A stretch of 36,486 bases of DNA from Oscillospiraceae bacterium (GTDB lineage: Bacteria; Bacillota; Clostridia; Oscillospirales; Oscillospiraceae): contig SVKK01000004.1 in assembly GCA_015068425.1 (NCBI GenBank), positions 1-36,486 of the forward strand, in the 5' to 3' direction. The notes under the pieces are model-generated. The model was given only the letters and a program-made list of their open reading frames with translations. It was not told the DNA's origin and did not search any database. How positions within the stretch are numbered: position 1 is the first letter of the stretch; each line of letters opens with the position of its first letter. Shown one piece after another: positions 8,521 to 16,200 of the stretch. Both the position numbers and the translations under genes were made by a program.

Positions 8521-8569
8521 CTGTGAAGGGCTGAAAAGACCCGGATAAAAGGTGTCCTTTTCAGCACAG
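8521..8569 (-). other. Long hairpin in the ileS leader
   Basis: On the minus strand CTGTG plus CTGAAAAG on one side pairs with CTTTTCAG and CACAG on the other, giving a stem of about 15 pairs with small bulges, ending 27 bases before the ileS start. It has no T run, so it is not a plain terminator. It could be an RNA processing or stabilising structure between divIVA and ileS. Confidence 0.5.
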
Positions 8570-8570
8570 A

Positions 8571-8600
8571 GACCAATATGCCGTTTTTGGCATATTGGTC
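8571..8600 (-). other. Perfect 12-base-pair hairpin between divIVA and ileS
   Basis: GACCAATATGCC and GGCATATTGGTC flank a six-base loop. There is no T run on either strand, so it is probably a weak or partial terminator, or an mRNA-stabilising hairpin at the end of the divIVA part of the transcript. It directly abuts the second hairpin at 8521-8569. Confidence 0.55.
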
Positions 8601-8628
8601 GTGTGTTAGTATGAAAGCAGATCGGTTC

Positions 8629-9330
8629 TTACTCCACGTCGTCAAAGCTGTCGAAGGAGAACTGAACGGTAGCGTCGCTTACAATGCCGAAGGCTCTGGT
8701 GGGAGCGGCGTCAAAAGCGGGCTGGGGAGCTGCGATGTCGGGGACGATGGTCTGCTCGGGAACATCGGCAACCTTATTGACGGTTTCCTCGATGCTCTTG
8801 ACAGTTTCGTGCATCTCGACGGGAGCAGCAGGGGCAGCGGGAGCTGCCTTTGCGGTGGAGGCGAGGGCGGACTTAACGAATTCGGCTTCGCCTATCTTCT
8901 TCAGGAAAGCAGCCTGCTTTGCGCAGATTGCGTTCATACCTTCGATGAACTTGGCGCTTGCTGCCTTTGCGGCGGCCAGACGCTTCTCCTCGGCTGCCAG
9001 CTTTTCAGCTGCGGCAGAGGTGATCTCAAATGCCTCGGCCTCGGCCTCGGCGATGATGGCGGCGGCCTTCTGCTTGGCTTCGGTCTCGATCATAACGCCG
9101 AGACGCTGGGCGGAGAGAACAGCGCCGTTGAGAGCTTCTTCGTTCTTGCGGTATTCATCCATCTTCTCAACAAGAACCTTCATCTTGCCCTTGAGGATGG
9201 CGTTCTCCTTCTGGAGAGCGGTCATATCGTTGGCAATTTCCTCCAGGAACTCGTCGATGCCGGCCATATCATAGCCGCCGAACATTGCCTTCTCAAATGC
9301 TTTTTCTCTTATATCCTGCGGAGTGATCAT
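8629..9330 (-). CDS. divIVA: DivIVA domain protein (cell division / polar scaffold)
   Basis: A 233-residue DivIVA-family coiled-coil protein. The N-terminal membrane-binding domain reads ITPQDIREKAF..GYDMAGIDEFLEEIANDM (residues 2-38), followed by long heptad-rich coiled coil from about 40 to 150. The Ala-rich linker leads to a C-terminal end rich in Phe and Asp (FSFDSFDDVE). DivIVA binds curved membrane at septa and poles and recruits partners. Its place between sepF and ileS is conserved in Firmicutes. The Phe/Asp-rich end resembles the end of the LspA tail encoded two genes downstream. The ribosome site is GGGGGA. Confidence 0.93.
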   Translation of the reverse strand: MITPQDIREKAFEKAMFGGYDMAGIDEFLEEIANDMTALQKENAILKGKMKVLVEKMDEYRKNEEALNGAVLSAQRLGVMIETEAKQKAAAIIAEAEAEAFEITSAAAEKLAAEEKRLAAAKAASAKFIEGMNAICAKQAAFLKKIGEAEFVKSALASTAKAAPAAPAAPVEMHETVKSIEETVNKVADVPEQTIVPDIAAPQPAFDAAPTRAFGIVSDATVQFSFDSFDDVE

Positions 9331-9401
9331 ATCTTAATATCCCCCAATTATGTAGATTTTAGTTTTTTATTTATAGCAGCCTCCCGGAGGGAGGGTAGTG
9401 C

Positions 9402-9917
9402 TCAGAAGTAAAAGCTGGTGCTTTCCAGCTCGTCCATCAGCTCGCCCATCAGATTAACGGAAGAGGGAGTGATGATATAGGTGTTTGCGCTGACCTTTTT
9501 AATCTTGCCGCCCATGGCATAGGCCACGCCGGAGAGGAAATCGATAAGGCGGCGGGCGGTATCCTTGGGTGTGGTTTCAAGGTTCATCAAAACCGCGCGG
9601 CGATCGCGGAGGTGGTCAGCAATTTCCACTGCGGCTTCAAAGCGGTCGGGCTTGGCGAGAACCATCTGCATTGCGCTGTTTCCGCCTGCAAGATTCACAA
9701 CCTTGCCGCCGGGTTTGCTGCTGCCGGGACGGACAGGAGAGGGAATCTTGGACTCGGTTTCGGTCTTTTCACCGCCGAAGGAGAATCCGGCAAAGGGATT
9801 CATCTTAGGTTTTTCCTGGGAAGGTGCCTCCTCAAAATCATCGGCTTCATCCAGAAAATCGTCCTCATCGTCATCATAAGGACGAGTCAGTCTTTTAAGT
9901 TCATCAAAGAGTCCCAT
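9402..9917 (-). CDS. sepF: Cell division protein SepF
   Basis: A 171-residue SepF, which anchors and bundles FtsZ filaments at the septum. The N-terminus MGLFDELKRLTRPYDDDEDDF is the membrane-targeting helix plus an acidic linker; the DUF552 core (about 80-165) contains KPDRFEAAVEIADHLRDRRAVLMNLE and the FLSGVAYAMGG segment. The ATG at 9917 is preferred over an upstream TTG at 9923 because GGAGG lies six bases ahead of it. It starts two bases after the ylmE stop codon, indicating coupled translation. Directly followed by divIVA. Confidence 0.94.
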   Translation of the reverse strand: MGLFDELKRLTRPYDDDEDDFLDEADDFEEAPSQEKPKMNPFAGFSFGGEKTETESKIPSPVRPGSSKPGGKVVNLAGGNSAMQMVLAKPDRFEAAVEIADHLRDRRAVLMNLETTPKDTARRLIDFLSGVAYAMGGKIKKVSANTYIITPSSVNLMGELMDELESTSFYF

Positions 9918-9919
9918 GC

Positions 9920-10600
9920 TCAACCTCCGTAGTTTCTTGCGCCGAAAATGGCGGAGCCGATGCGTACCATGTTGGCGCCTTCACTGACAGCCTCAAGGTA
10001 ATCATCGGTCATGCCCATAGACAGAAAGTCCATAGAAACATTATCGTATTTTTTCTCCGAATTGTCAACAAAAAGCTGCTTCATTTGGGCAAAATAAGGG
10101 CGGTTTCCGCCACAATTTTCCTGTATTGGCGGAACGCACATAAGCCCCCTCACCCGCAAACCTTTGCAGCAGGAGGCAAAAGACAGCAAAGCAGGAAGAC
10201 TATGGGGGTCAATGCCGCTTTTCTGCTCCTCCCCCGCGATGGATATCTCGATGAGAACATCCTGCACAATGCCCATGGAGAGGGCGCGGCGGTCGATGAG
10301 CCGCAGCAGCTCCTCGCTGTCAACGCTCTGGATAAGATCCACCTTGCCGACGATTTTGTTGACTTTGTTTCTCTGGAGGTGGCCGATGAAGTGCTTCGGG
10401 GCTCCTTCATAGGCGGCGAGGGCGTCCTTTTCCAGGAACTCCTGCACCTTGTTTTCGCCGCAGGCGTCCACTCCGGCCTGGATAGCCTCGCGGACGCGCT
10501 GGGCGTCATTCATCTTGCTTGCAGCCACCAGTATTACGCCTTCGGGGCGGATTTCGGCGATACGGCGGCGTATTTCAGCCACATTTTCCTTTATGCTCAT
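9920..10600 (-). CDS. ylmE: Pyridoxal-phosphate homeostasis protein (YggS/YlmE/PROSC family)
   Basis: A 226-residue single-domain PLP-binding protein of the alanine racemase fold. Lys29 in VILVAASKM is the PLP-binding lysine; GENKVQEFLEK, HFIGHLQRNKVNKI and [28 protein letters not shown] are family blocks. Family members buffer PLP and affect amino acid balance and have no known catalysis. It starts inside the stop of the upstream adaptor gene (four-base overlap) and leads directly into sepF, the usual ylmE-sepF arrangement. Confidence 0.95.
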   Translation of the reverse strand: MSIKENVAEIRRRIAEIRPEGVILVAASKMNDAQRVREAIQAGVDACGENKVQEFLEKDALAAYEGAPKHFIGHLQRNKVNKIVGKVDLIQSVDSEELLRLIDRRALSMGIVQDVLIEISIAGEEQKSGIDPHSLPALLSFASCCKGLRVRGLMCVPPIQENCGGNRPYFAQMKQLFVDNSEKKYDNVSMDFLSMGMTDDYLEAVSEGANMVRIGSAIFGARNYGG

Positions 10601-11427
10601 ATAATTATCTTCCCTTCATAGAGATCTTCTCCGGCGGTTACAACCTTGTCCCCCTCCCGAACTTGGTCAGCGCCGATGCCCGGGCTGACAAGGACAAAGC
10701 CTTCCCCAAAGAAGATGATATCTGCTTTCTTTTTTTCAAGGCGGCCTGCAGTGACCGTCCATACAAACTTTTCGCCGCCTGCCTCGCGGATGGCGGAAGA
10801 GGGCAGAGCCAAACCGCTGAATTTTTCCCGTATAATTTTTCCCTCGCATATTCGCAGAGAGGCGTGAAGCTCCAGCTGCGTATCCATGCTGAGGACAGCG
10901 AAGCCCTCCCCTGAGCTATGTACAAGGCAGGGGATTTCCCCCGAACCTAAATCGAGGGAAAGGGCGGCGCCTTTTTGAAGCTCCATATACCGAGGCAGCA
11001 AAAAGGCGAAATACCAGTCATTCCCCGTGATGAGCCTGCCTTCGGCACGGGGCGCTGCTTCCAGATCGCAAAGACGGGAGACCGCTTCGGCGTCAAGAAG
11101 GGGGATATCCTCCTCTGAAAGATGCTCAAAACCGTCGCAGCTGCCAAAATAAATTCCGGAAGCGGGGGCGAAGAAGCCTTCGCCCATACTGTCTCCCGCG
11201 CCGAGGCGTTTGCCCTCGGGGGCCTGTCCGCCTTCGGGAATGATTTCGTTCCGGATTATTATGCCTTCGGCAAGGAAAAAACGCTCAACGCTTCTTTCGC
11301 TTACCCTTTCCCAGCGGATATTCCTGTTAAGCCTGCCGCCGAGCCCCGCGGCCAGATAGGCGGCAAGGGCGAGAAAAAGCACAGCGGCTATAGCTCTTGA
11401 AAATGCCCCGCCTCCCCGAAAGCTCAA
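10597..11427 (-). CDS. HlyD-like adaptor / membrane-anchored protein of the sepF cluster
   Basis: A 276-residue protein with one N-terminal membrane helix (about 12-32) and an extracytoplasmic region with alternating short strands resembling the biotinyl-lipoyl and beta-barrel parts of HlyD-type adaptors (the [11 protein letters not shown] region, then [15 protein letters not shown] and [23 protein letters not shown]). The assignment rests on remembered similarity to proteins annotated as HlyD adaptors in the same place in clostridial sepF clusters; no transporter partner is nearby, so a division or envelope role is possible. The likely start is a TTG overlapping the hfq stop (TTGA), with GAGGAAG close upstream; no better start is seen. 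Confidence 0.62.
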   Translation of the reverse strand: MSFRGGGAFSRAIAAVLFLALAAYLAAGLGGRLNRNIRWERVSERSVERFFLAEGIIIRNEIIPEGGQAPEGKRLGAGDSMGEGFFAPASGIYFGSCDGFEHLSEEDIPLLDAEAVSRLCDLEAAPRAEGRLITGNDWYFAFLLPRYMELQKGAALSLDLGSGEIPCLVHSSGEGFAVLSMDTQLELHASLRICEGKIIREKFSGLALPSSAIREAGGEKFVWTVTAGRLEKKKADIIFFGEGFVLVSPGIGADQVREGDKVVTAGEDLYEGKIII

Positions 11428-11654
11428 GCTTCCTCGTCGCCCAGCTTCAGATTTTTCATAGGTGAAATTGTGGAAATGGCATGCTTATAAATCATTTGCT
11501 GCCTTCCGTCGCTATCCACCAAAACGGCGAAATTATCAAAGCCCTTACAAACGCCTTTGAGCTGGAAGCCGTTCATAAGGAAAAGGGTGAGAGGGGCTTT
11601 TTCCCTCCTTGCGGCGCTGAGGAATGCGTCCTGAAAATTCTGCGATTTCTGCAT
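11424..11654 (-). CDS. hfq: RNA-binding protein Hfq
   Basis: A 76-residue Hfq, the short Firmicute form. The Sm1 motif is in [39 protein letters not shown] and the Sm2 motif is the YKHAISTI segment, which forms the proximal U-binding pocket. Hfq hexamers bind A-rich and U-rich RNA and help small RNAs pair with mRNA. It follows miaA by 127 bases, matching the common miaA-hfq order, and has a GGAG ribosome site. The short acidic end (KLGDEEA) replaces the long tail of proteobacterial Hfq. Confidence 0.95.
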   Translation of the reverse strand: MQKSQNFQDAFLSAARREKAPLTLFLMNGFQLKGVCKGFDNFAVLVDSDGRQQMIYKHAISTISPMKNLKLGDEEA

Positions 11655-11704
11655 TTTTGTCTCCTTCCCGCGGCTGTGGGCAAATCTTCCTGTCCCGCCG
11701 CGTA

Positions 11705-11740
11705 TGTAGAATATTTTTTTGAGCTCGCTGATATTCTACA
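11705..11740 (-). other. Hairpin in the miaA-hfq spacer
   Basis: TGTAGAATAT (11705-11714) pairs perfectly with ATATTCTACA (11731-11740) around a 16-base loop that contains GAGCTC and a run of T on the plus strand. On the transcribed minus strand it lies in the hfq leader, about 50 bases ahead of the start. No T run follows, so it is not a normal terminator; a processing or regulatory site is possible. Confidence 0.45.
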
Positions 11741-11781
11741 CGCTGGGGATGGGCAAAAGCTGTCGAAGGAGGGAGATGAAA

Positions 11782-12717
11782 TTATTTTGACCAAAGGGCA
11801 AGAAGCTCGTCCAAATGGTCCTCGGGAGAGAGCGCTCCGTCCCGGTATATCCAGTGAAGAGCGCTGTCCCGGCGCAGCCATGTGAGCTGGCGCTTGGCGT
11901 AGCGGCGGGATTCCTGCTTTATTTTTTCTATTGCCTCTTCCCGGCTCAGGTGACCGGCAAAATATGCGGCAGCTTCCTTATAGCCTATGGCCTGCATAGC
12001 GGTGGAGCCCTCCGCGAGACCACGGCGGAGAAGCTCTTCCACCTCGGCAAAAAGACCCTGCTCCACCATAAGATCCACTCTGCGGTCAATGCGCTCATAG
12101 AGAGTGTCACGGTTTTTGTATGTGAGGGCGACGCGAAGGCTTTCGTAGCGCTTTGGAAGGGCGCGGGTCCGCCGGTCGTGGGCGGAAATGGTCTCTCCCG
12201 TAAGGAGGTAAACCTCCATTGCCCGGGTGAGGCGCTTTTTATCGGAGGGATGGAGCTTTTCGGCTCTTTCGGGGTCGACAAGGCGCAGCTTTTCCCTAAA
12301 GGCCTCGCCCCCTATGCTGTCATATTCCAGACTGAGCTTTTCCCGCAGTGCCTCGTCAACATCCGGGGCGGCGGCAAAATCCCTGCCGCTGAGAAGAGAG
12401 TCGATGTAAAGACCGGTGCCGCCGGCGATTATTGGGGTTTTGCCTCTGGCGAAGATGTCCTCGCAGGCTGCGGCGGCCATATCTACCCAGCGGGAGACGG
12501 AGAAGCTTTCCTCGGGCTCGGCAATATCCACCATATGGTGGGGGATGCCCCGGGCCTCACCGGGAGTAACCTTGGCAGTGCCAATATCCATACCCTTGTA
12601 TATCTGCATACTGTCGGCGGAGATTATCTCGCCGCTGAGCGCTTCGGCCAACGCCACGCTGAGGGCAGTTTTGCCGGTGGCGGTGGGACCCGTTATGACG
12701 ATTACTCTTTTATTCAT
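11782..12717 (-). CDS. miaA: tRNA dimethylallyltransferase MiaA
   Basis: A 311-residue enzyme that adds a dimethylallyl group to A37 of tRNAs reading UNN codons; MiaB, encoded at 16201-17619, then methylthiolates the same base. The P-loop GPTATGKTA begins at residue 9, followed by EIISADSMQIYKGMDIGTAK and GIPHHMVDIAEP, all diagnostic. The ATG at 12717 is preferred over a GTG nine bases upstream because the protein then begins MNKRVIVITGP, the family norm. It heads the minus-strand train leading to hfq and beyond. Confidence 0.95.
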   Translation of the reverse strand: MNKRVIVITGPTATGKTALSVALAEALSGEIISADSMQIYKGMDIGTAKVTPGEARGIPHHMVDIAEPEESFSVSRWVDMAAAACEDIFARGKTPIIAGGTGLYIDSLLSGRDFAAAPDVDEALREKLSLEYDSIGGEAFREKLRLVDPERAEKLHPSDKKRLTRAMEVYLLTGETISAHDRRTRALPKRYESLRVALTYKNRDTLYERIDRRVDLMVEQGLFAEVEELLRRGLAEGSTAMQAIGYKEAAAYFAGHLSREEAIEKIKQESRRYAKRQLTWLRRDSALHWIYRDGALSPEDHLDELLALWSK

Positions 12718-12732
12718 AGAAAACACCCGTAC

Positions 12733-12761
12733 TTGAATTAATGAAAAAGCTGTGATATAAT
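12733..12761 (+). promoter_or_regulatory. Sigma-A promoter of degV (extended -10), fixes the degV start
   Basis: TTGAAT (12733-12738), 17-base spacer, TATAAT (12756-12761), with TG just upstream making an extended -10. Transcription should start near 12768, which excludes the ATG at 12760 as the start codon. Confidence 0.85.
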
Positions 12762-12801
12762 GCCGCTTGCGACAAATCTAATTACAAGGATGTGCAATAA
12801 T

Positions 12802-13647
12802 TTGAAGGTAAAAATCACTTCCGACAGCGTATGCGACCTCTCTCCCGAACTGAAGGAAAAATACGGTATTGAGATAATGCCCCTCACCGTTATGCTGGAC
12901 GGCCGCGACCGCCTTGACGGTATCGACATCGTGCCGGATGATATATATGCCCACGTTGCCGCAGGCGGCGCTCTGGGCTCAACCGCCGCGGTATCCGTAG
13001 CCAACTACATAGACTTTTTCAAAAAGCAGCTGGAAAGCTGTGAGGAGCTTGTGCATTTCCACATCTCCTCCTCCATGTCCTCCTGCTACCAGAACGCACT
13101 TATCGCCACCGATGAGGTGGAGAATGTTTACCCCGTGGACTCCGAGAACCTTTCCACCGGTATCGGTCTGCTTATCCTCGATGCCATTGAAATGGCGGAG
13201 CAGGGAAAGAGCGGACAGGAAATTCTTGACGGAGTGAATGCCCTCCGCGGCAAGGTTGAAGCCAGCTTCGTTGTGGACAGTGTGGACTATCTCCATAAGG
13301 GCGGACGCTGCTCCGCCGTTGCTGCTCTTGGCGCAAACCTGCTGGGTCTCAAGCCCTGTATCGAGGTCAAGGACGGCGCTATGGGAGTCAGCAAGAAATA
13401 TAGAGGCAAGATTGCCAAGTGCCTTATCCAGTATGTCCGTGAGCGCCTTGAAGGCCGGGAGGACATAAACACCAAGCGCATCTTTATCACCCATTCCGGC
13501 GGCTTTACCGCCGAGGAGATTCAGGCTGTTGAGGACGAAGTGAAGAAATATCAGAATTTCGGAGAAATTCTCCATACCCGCGCAGGCTGCACCGTTTCCA
13601 ACCACTGCGGCCCCAAAACTCTTGGCATCCTCTTCGAGAGAAAGTAA
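12802..13647 (+). CDS. DegV family fatty-acid-binding protein
   Basis: A 281-residue DegV protein; the family binds fatty acids in a deep pocket and in some Firmicutes (FakB) delivers exogenous fatty acids to a kinase. The N-terminus KVKITSDSVCDLSPELKEKYGI and the segments GSTAAVS, HFHISSSMSSCYQNA, DSENLSTGIGLL and VDYLHKGGRCS are family blocks. Start choice: the promoter places the mRNA start near 12768; AAGGA at 12786-12790 fits a TTG start at 12802 (11-base spacing) giving the usual MKVKI start; an ATG at 12790 overlaps that AAGGA. No fakA-like kinase is seen nearby. It interrupts the mutL to miaA neighbourhood on the opposite strand. Confidence 0.9.
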   Translation: MKVKITSDSVCDLSPELKEKYGIEIMPLTVMLDGRDRLDGIDIVPDDIYAHVAAGGALGSTAAVSVANYIDFFKKQLESCEELVHFHISSSMSSCYQNALIATDEVENVYPVDSENLSTGIGLLILDAIEMAEQGKSGQEILDGVNALRGKVEASFVVDSVDYLHKGGRCSAVAALGANLLGLKPCIEVKDGAMGVSKKYRGKIAKCLIQYVRERLEGREDINTKRIFITHSGGFTAEEIQAVEDEVKKYQNFGEILHTRAGCTVSNHCGPKTLGILFERK

Positions 13648-13661
13648 ACTGAAATTGCATC

Positions 13662-13699
13662 AAATTCCGGACGGAAAACCGTCCGGAATTTTTTTGTTT
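13662..13699 (+). terminator. Terminator of degV
   Basis: AAATTCCGGACGG (13662-13674) pairs with CCGTCCGGAATTT (13679-13692 region) around AAAA, followed by TTTTTTTG. It lies 15 bases after the degV stop. Confidence 0.9.
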
Positions 13700-13754
13700 G
13701 GGGAGTGGGGCGGGATAAGTCTTCGCCTTGAGGGGAAGCTGTGTTTGCAGGGCG

Positions 13755-13811
13755 CGCTCCTTGGCTCTCCCTTTGGGAGAGCTGGCTGCGAAGCAGACTG
13801 AGAGGGTTTTG
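13755..13811 (-). repeat. CTCC-lead/variable hairpin module (family 3) in mosaic B
   Basis: Read on the minus strand it has a CCCTCTCAGTC lead, a CTGC/GCAG hairpin and a CTCTCCC/GGGAGAG hairpin, the same order as the modules in mosaics C to F. It follows the composite core element of mosaic B in the same orientation. Confidence 0.6.
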
Positions 13812-14030
13812 TCTCCGACGGCCATATTCTTTTCGTATGTCCGAAAAGAATATGGAAAGAAAAGTCCACCAAAGAGGGGGCGAGGAAAGCCCCCCTCTTT
13901 GGAAACACCCCTAAGTGCAGCGCCGCGAAAACCATTGTGCCACATAATTAGCACCTAAACCTTAGTGTGCACGCCTCGACTTCCACTCAGGACGCTGCTG
14001 CGCCAGGGCGCCTGTTCGGCGCCACGGGAA
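13811..14030 (-). repeat. Composite core element, copy B (family 2)
   Basis: On the minus strand the order is GTGGCGCCGAACAGGCGCC, GCAGCGTCCTGAG, CACACTAAGGTTTAGG, ATTATGTGGCACAATG, then a 12-base-pair CCAAAGAGGGGG hairpin (13869-13902) and a 34-base CCATATTC/GAATATGG hairpin (13822-13855). The same order occurs in copies C, D and E on the plus strand. It lies between convergent degV and mutL. No protein is credible here: apparent reading frames are short and differ among copies. Confidence 0.85.
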
Positions 14031-14170
14031 TTTTCCCTCGTTATATTTTTGGGTATTCCTACGCGGCAGGCTACATTTCCGTCGATACGGAAAGTTACCC
14101 GTCGGAGACATATATTTGCGTTATGCAAAGGCGGGCCGGCCGGGTGTCCGGCCCCTACAATCTATGTTAG
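14031..14170. repeat. Remaining part of mosaic B before mutL
   Basis: Holds a segment at about 14071-14098 that matches, inverted, 21464-21490 of mosaic C, and a CTAC-ended hairpin at 14133-14158 with stem GGGCCGG/CCGGCCC. No gene is evident between degV and mutL (539 bases in total). Confidence 0.65.
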
Positions 14171-14186
14171 GGTGCGGTGAGGAAAC

Positions 14187-16085
14187 TCACACGATGCGCT
14201 TGAAAAACTTGTCCAGCTCGGCGCGGGTGAGGGCGACGCTGACGGGTCTGCCGTGGGGGCAATAGCGCACTTCTCCGCTAAGCACCTTTTCCACCAGCAC
14301 TTCAAGCTCCCGTCTGTCGGTTTTCCAGCCGGCTTTTATCGCCGCTTTGCAGGCAATGGTATGATAAATCTTTTCCATAGGATTTTCCGCTTTTCCGGAA
14401 GATATTGCGCTGATGATATCCTCCAGCATTGCAATCTCGCTTCCGTCCGTATCGGAGGGAACGGCGCGGATTATCACTTCGCGGGCGCCATAGGGCTCTA
14501 TCTCAAAGCCTGCTTTTTCAAGCAAGGCAGAGTTATTTTCCACAAGCTCAAGGCTTTCCGGATCGGGACGCCAGGTGACGGGGATGAGAAGGCTCTGGCT
14601 CATTGCAGCCCCATCCCTTTTAAGCCGGTCAAATATGATACGCTCGTGGGCGGCGTGCTTATCTATAAGAAGCAGAGAGCCCTCGGTTTCAACGATTATA
14701 TAGGTATTGAGCACCTCACCGATAAGCCGATAATCGGGAATGATGGGTTTTTCCTCCGCCTTTGCGGGGGCGGGAGTCTCCCTTATCACCGGGATTTCCG
14801 GTCTGGGCACAATAGGACTGGGCTTATACTCCGGAGCGGGAGAGCGGAGAGTTATTTTCGGAGCTTCCACCCGGGGAGGCAGAGGGCTCTCCTTTTTTTC
14901 GCCGAAAAGAGCCTTTGTCACATCGCCCATATTCAGCTTCGTCTGCTGAGGGGGAGCGCTGCGCCCAGGGGCGGAGACGCTTGCTTTTTGAGAAGCGCGA
15001 AACTCCTCGGCGCTCATCTTTTTATAGAAATCCGCCTTGGGGGCGATGACTTTTTTAGTGGAGGGAGAGAGACTTATTTCCGCGGTTTTCACTTCGTTGG
15101 CGGCATCGAGCGTGCTCAAAACCGCATAGTAGACGCAGTCAAAAACCTTTTTCTCCTCGCTGAATTTAACCTCGCTCTTGGTGGGGTGGACATTCACATC
15201 AACCTTGCCGAAGCCCAGAGTTATATAAAGCACGCAGGCGGGGAAGCGCCCCACCAGCATATTGTTTTTAAAAGCCTGCTCCAGCGCTGCCTGAATGGTA
15301 AGGGAGCGGAAGGGTCTGCCGTTTATAAAGAAAAACTGCATTGCTCTGTTGCCCCGGCAGGCATGGGGAGCGGAAACAAAGCCATCTACGCTGACACCTT
15401 CATCGCTGCCGCTGACGCTGAGAAAGTTTTTGGCGGCGTCGCGCCCAAGCAGGGAGTAAACAGCGCTTTCGCTCCGTCCGTCACCGGGGGTGAAAAACTC
15501 CTCCTCGCCGTCGCGAATCATGCGCAGGCTCACCTCGGGGTGACCCAGAGCGCAGCGCAGAGCGGCATTGATACAGGCGGAGGTTTCCGCCCTGTCGCTT
15601 TTCATAAACTTCAGTCTGGCGGGGGTGTTATAGAAAAGGTCGCGAACCTCCATGGTGGTGCCCACGGGGCAGCCCACGGGACCCATCTCCTCAATATCTC
15701 CTGCGCTGAGGGCAACCCGGGTGCCTTCGGCGGCATCGGCGGTGCGGGTGCGCAGCTCTATACGGGATACGGAGGATATGGCGGCAAGAGCTTCACCGCG
15801 GAAGCCCAGAGTGGCTATGGCTTCAAGACCCCGTTCATCACGGAGCTTGCTGGTGGCGTGGCGCAAAAAGGCAATGCCCGCGTCCTCGGGGCTCATTCCG
15901 CAGCCGTCATCGCTGACACGGATGAGCTTCATGCCGCCGCCGGATATTTCGATGGTTATATTTTTGGCTCCCGCGTCGATGGCGTTTTCCGCAAGCTCTT
16001 TAACAACGCTGGCGGGACGCTCAACAACTTCGCCTGCGGCAATCAGATCCGCAACATGGGGTGAGAGTATATTTATAAGGGACAT
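14187..16085 (-). CDS. mutL: DNA mismatch repair protein MutL (endonuclease type)
   Basis: A 632-residue MutL. The GHKL ATPase domain carries AENAIDAGA (32-40), DDGCGM (59-64) and GFRGEAL (94-100). A Pro-rich linker (about 340-450) joins the C-terminal domain with the endonuclease metal motif DKHAAHER (475-482), ACKAAIK (578-584) and CPHGRP (609-614). These mark a nicking MutL, as in bacteria without MutH; the usual DQHA is DKHA here. It is divergent from miaB with a 115-base shared promoter region and a GGAGGA ribosome site. MutS, its partner, is encoded at 18008 on the opposite strand rather than directly upstream. Confidence 0.96.
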   Translation of the reverse strand: MSLINILSPHVADLIAAGEVVERPASVVKELAENAIDAGAKNITIEISGGGMKLIRVSDDGCGMSPEDAGIAFLRHATSKLRDERGLEAIATLGFRGEALAAISSVSRIELRTRTADAAEGTRVALSAGDIEEMGPVGCPVGTTMEVRDLFYNTPARLKFMKSDRAETSACINAALRCALGHPEVSLRMIRDGEEEFFTPGDGRSESAVYSLLGRDAAKNFLSVSGSDEGVSVDGFVSAPHACRGNRAMQFFFINGRPFRSLTIQAALEQAFKNNMLVGRFPACVLYITLGFGKVDVNVHPTKSEVKFSEEKKVFDCVYYAVLSTLDAANEVKTAEISLSPSTKKVIAPKADFYKKMSAEEFRASQKASVSAPGRSAPPQQTKLNMGDVTKALFGEKKESPLPPRVEAPKITLRSPAPEYKPSPIVPRPEIPVIRETPAPAKAEEKPIIPDYRLIGEVLNTYIIVETEGSLLLIDKHAAHERIIFDRLKRDGAAMSQSLLIPVTWRPDPESLELVENNSALLEKAGFEIEPYGAREVIIRAVPSDTDGSEIAMLEDIISAISSGKAENPMEKIYHTIACKAAIKAGWKTDRRELEVLVEKVLSGEVRYCPHGRPVSVALTRAELDKFFKRIV

Positions 16086-16135
16086 AAAAATTCCTCCGCA
16101 GATACAAATCCAGCTTACATTATACTACATACGCA

Positions 16136-16164
16136 TTGAAAACGCCATATAAAAATGCTATAAT
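16136..16164 (+). promoter_or_regulatory. Sigma-A promoter of the miaB-mutS operon
   Basis: TTGAAA (16136-16141), 17-base spacer, TATAAT (16159-16164) with an extended TG. A second TATAAT on the minus strand (16119-16124) could serve mutL but has only a weak -35, so the two genes may share a divergent promoter region. Confidence 0.85.
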
Positions 16165-16200
16165 ACAATGTCTGATAATATCAAGAGGGAATTATAACTT

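Noticed and set aside
5777-8548. A 923-residue open frame on the plus strand, antisense to ileS
   Set aside because: It lies entirely opposite an unmistakable IleS and exists because codon bias leaves few stops in the opposite frame; no ribosome site or family motif.
12760-12801. ATG at 12760 as the degV start
   Set aside because: It overlaps the TATAAT of the promoter and would lie upstream of the transcript start; the protein family begins near residue 15 of that frame.
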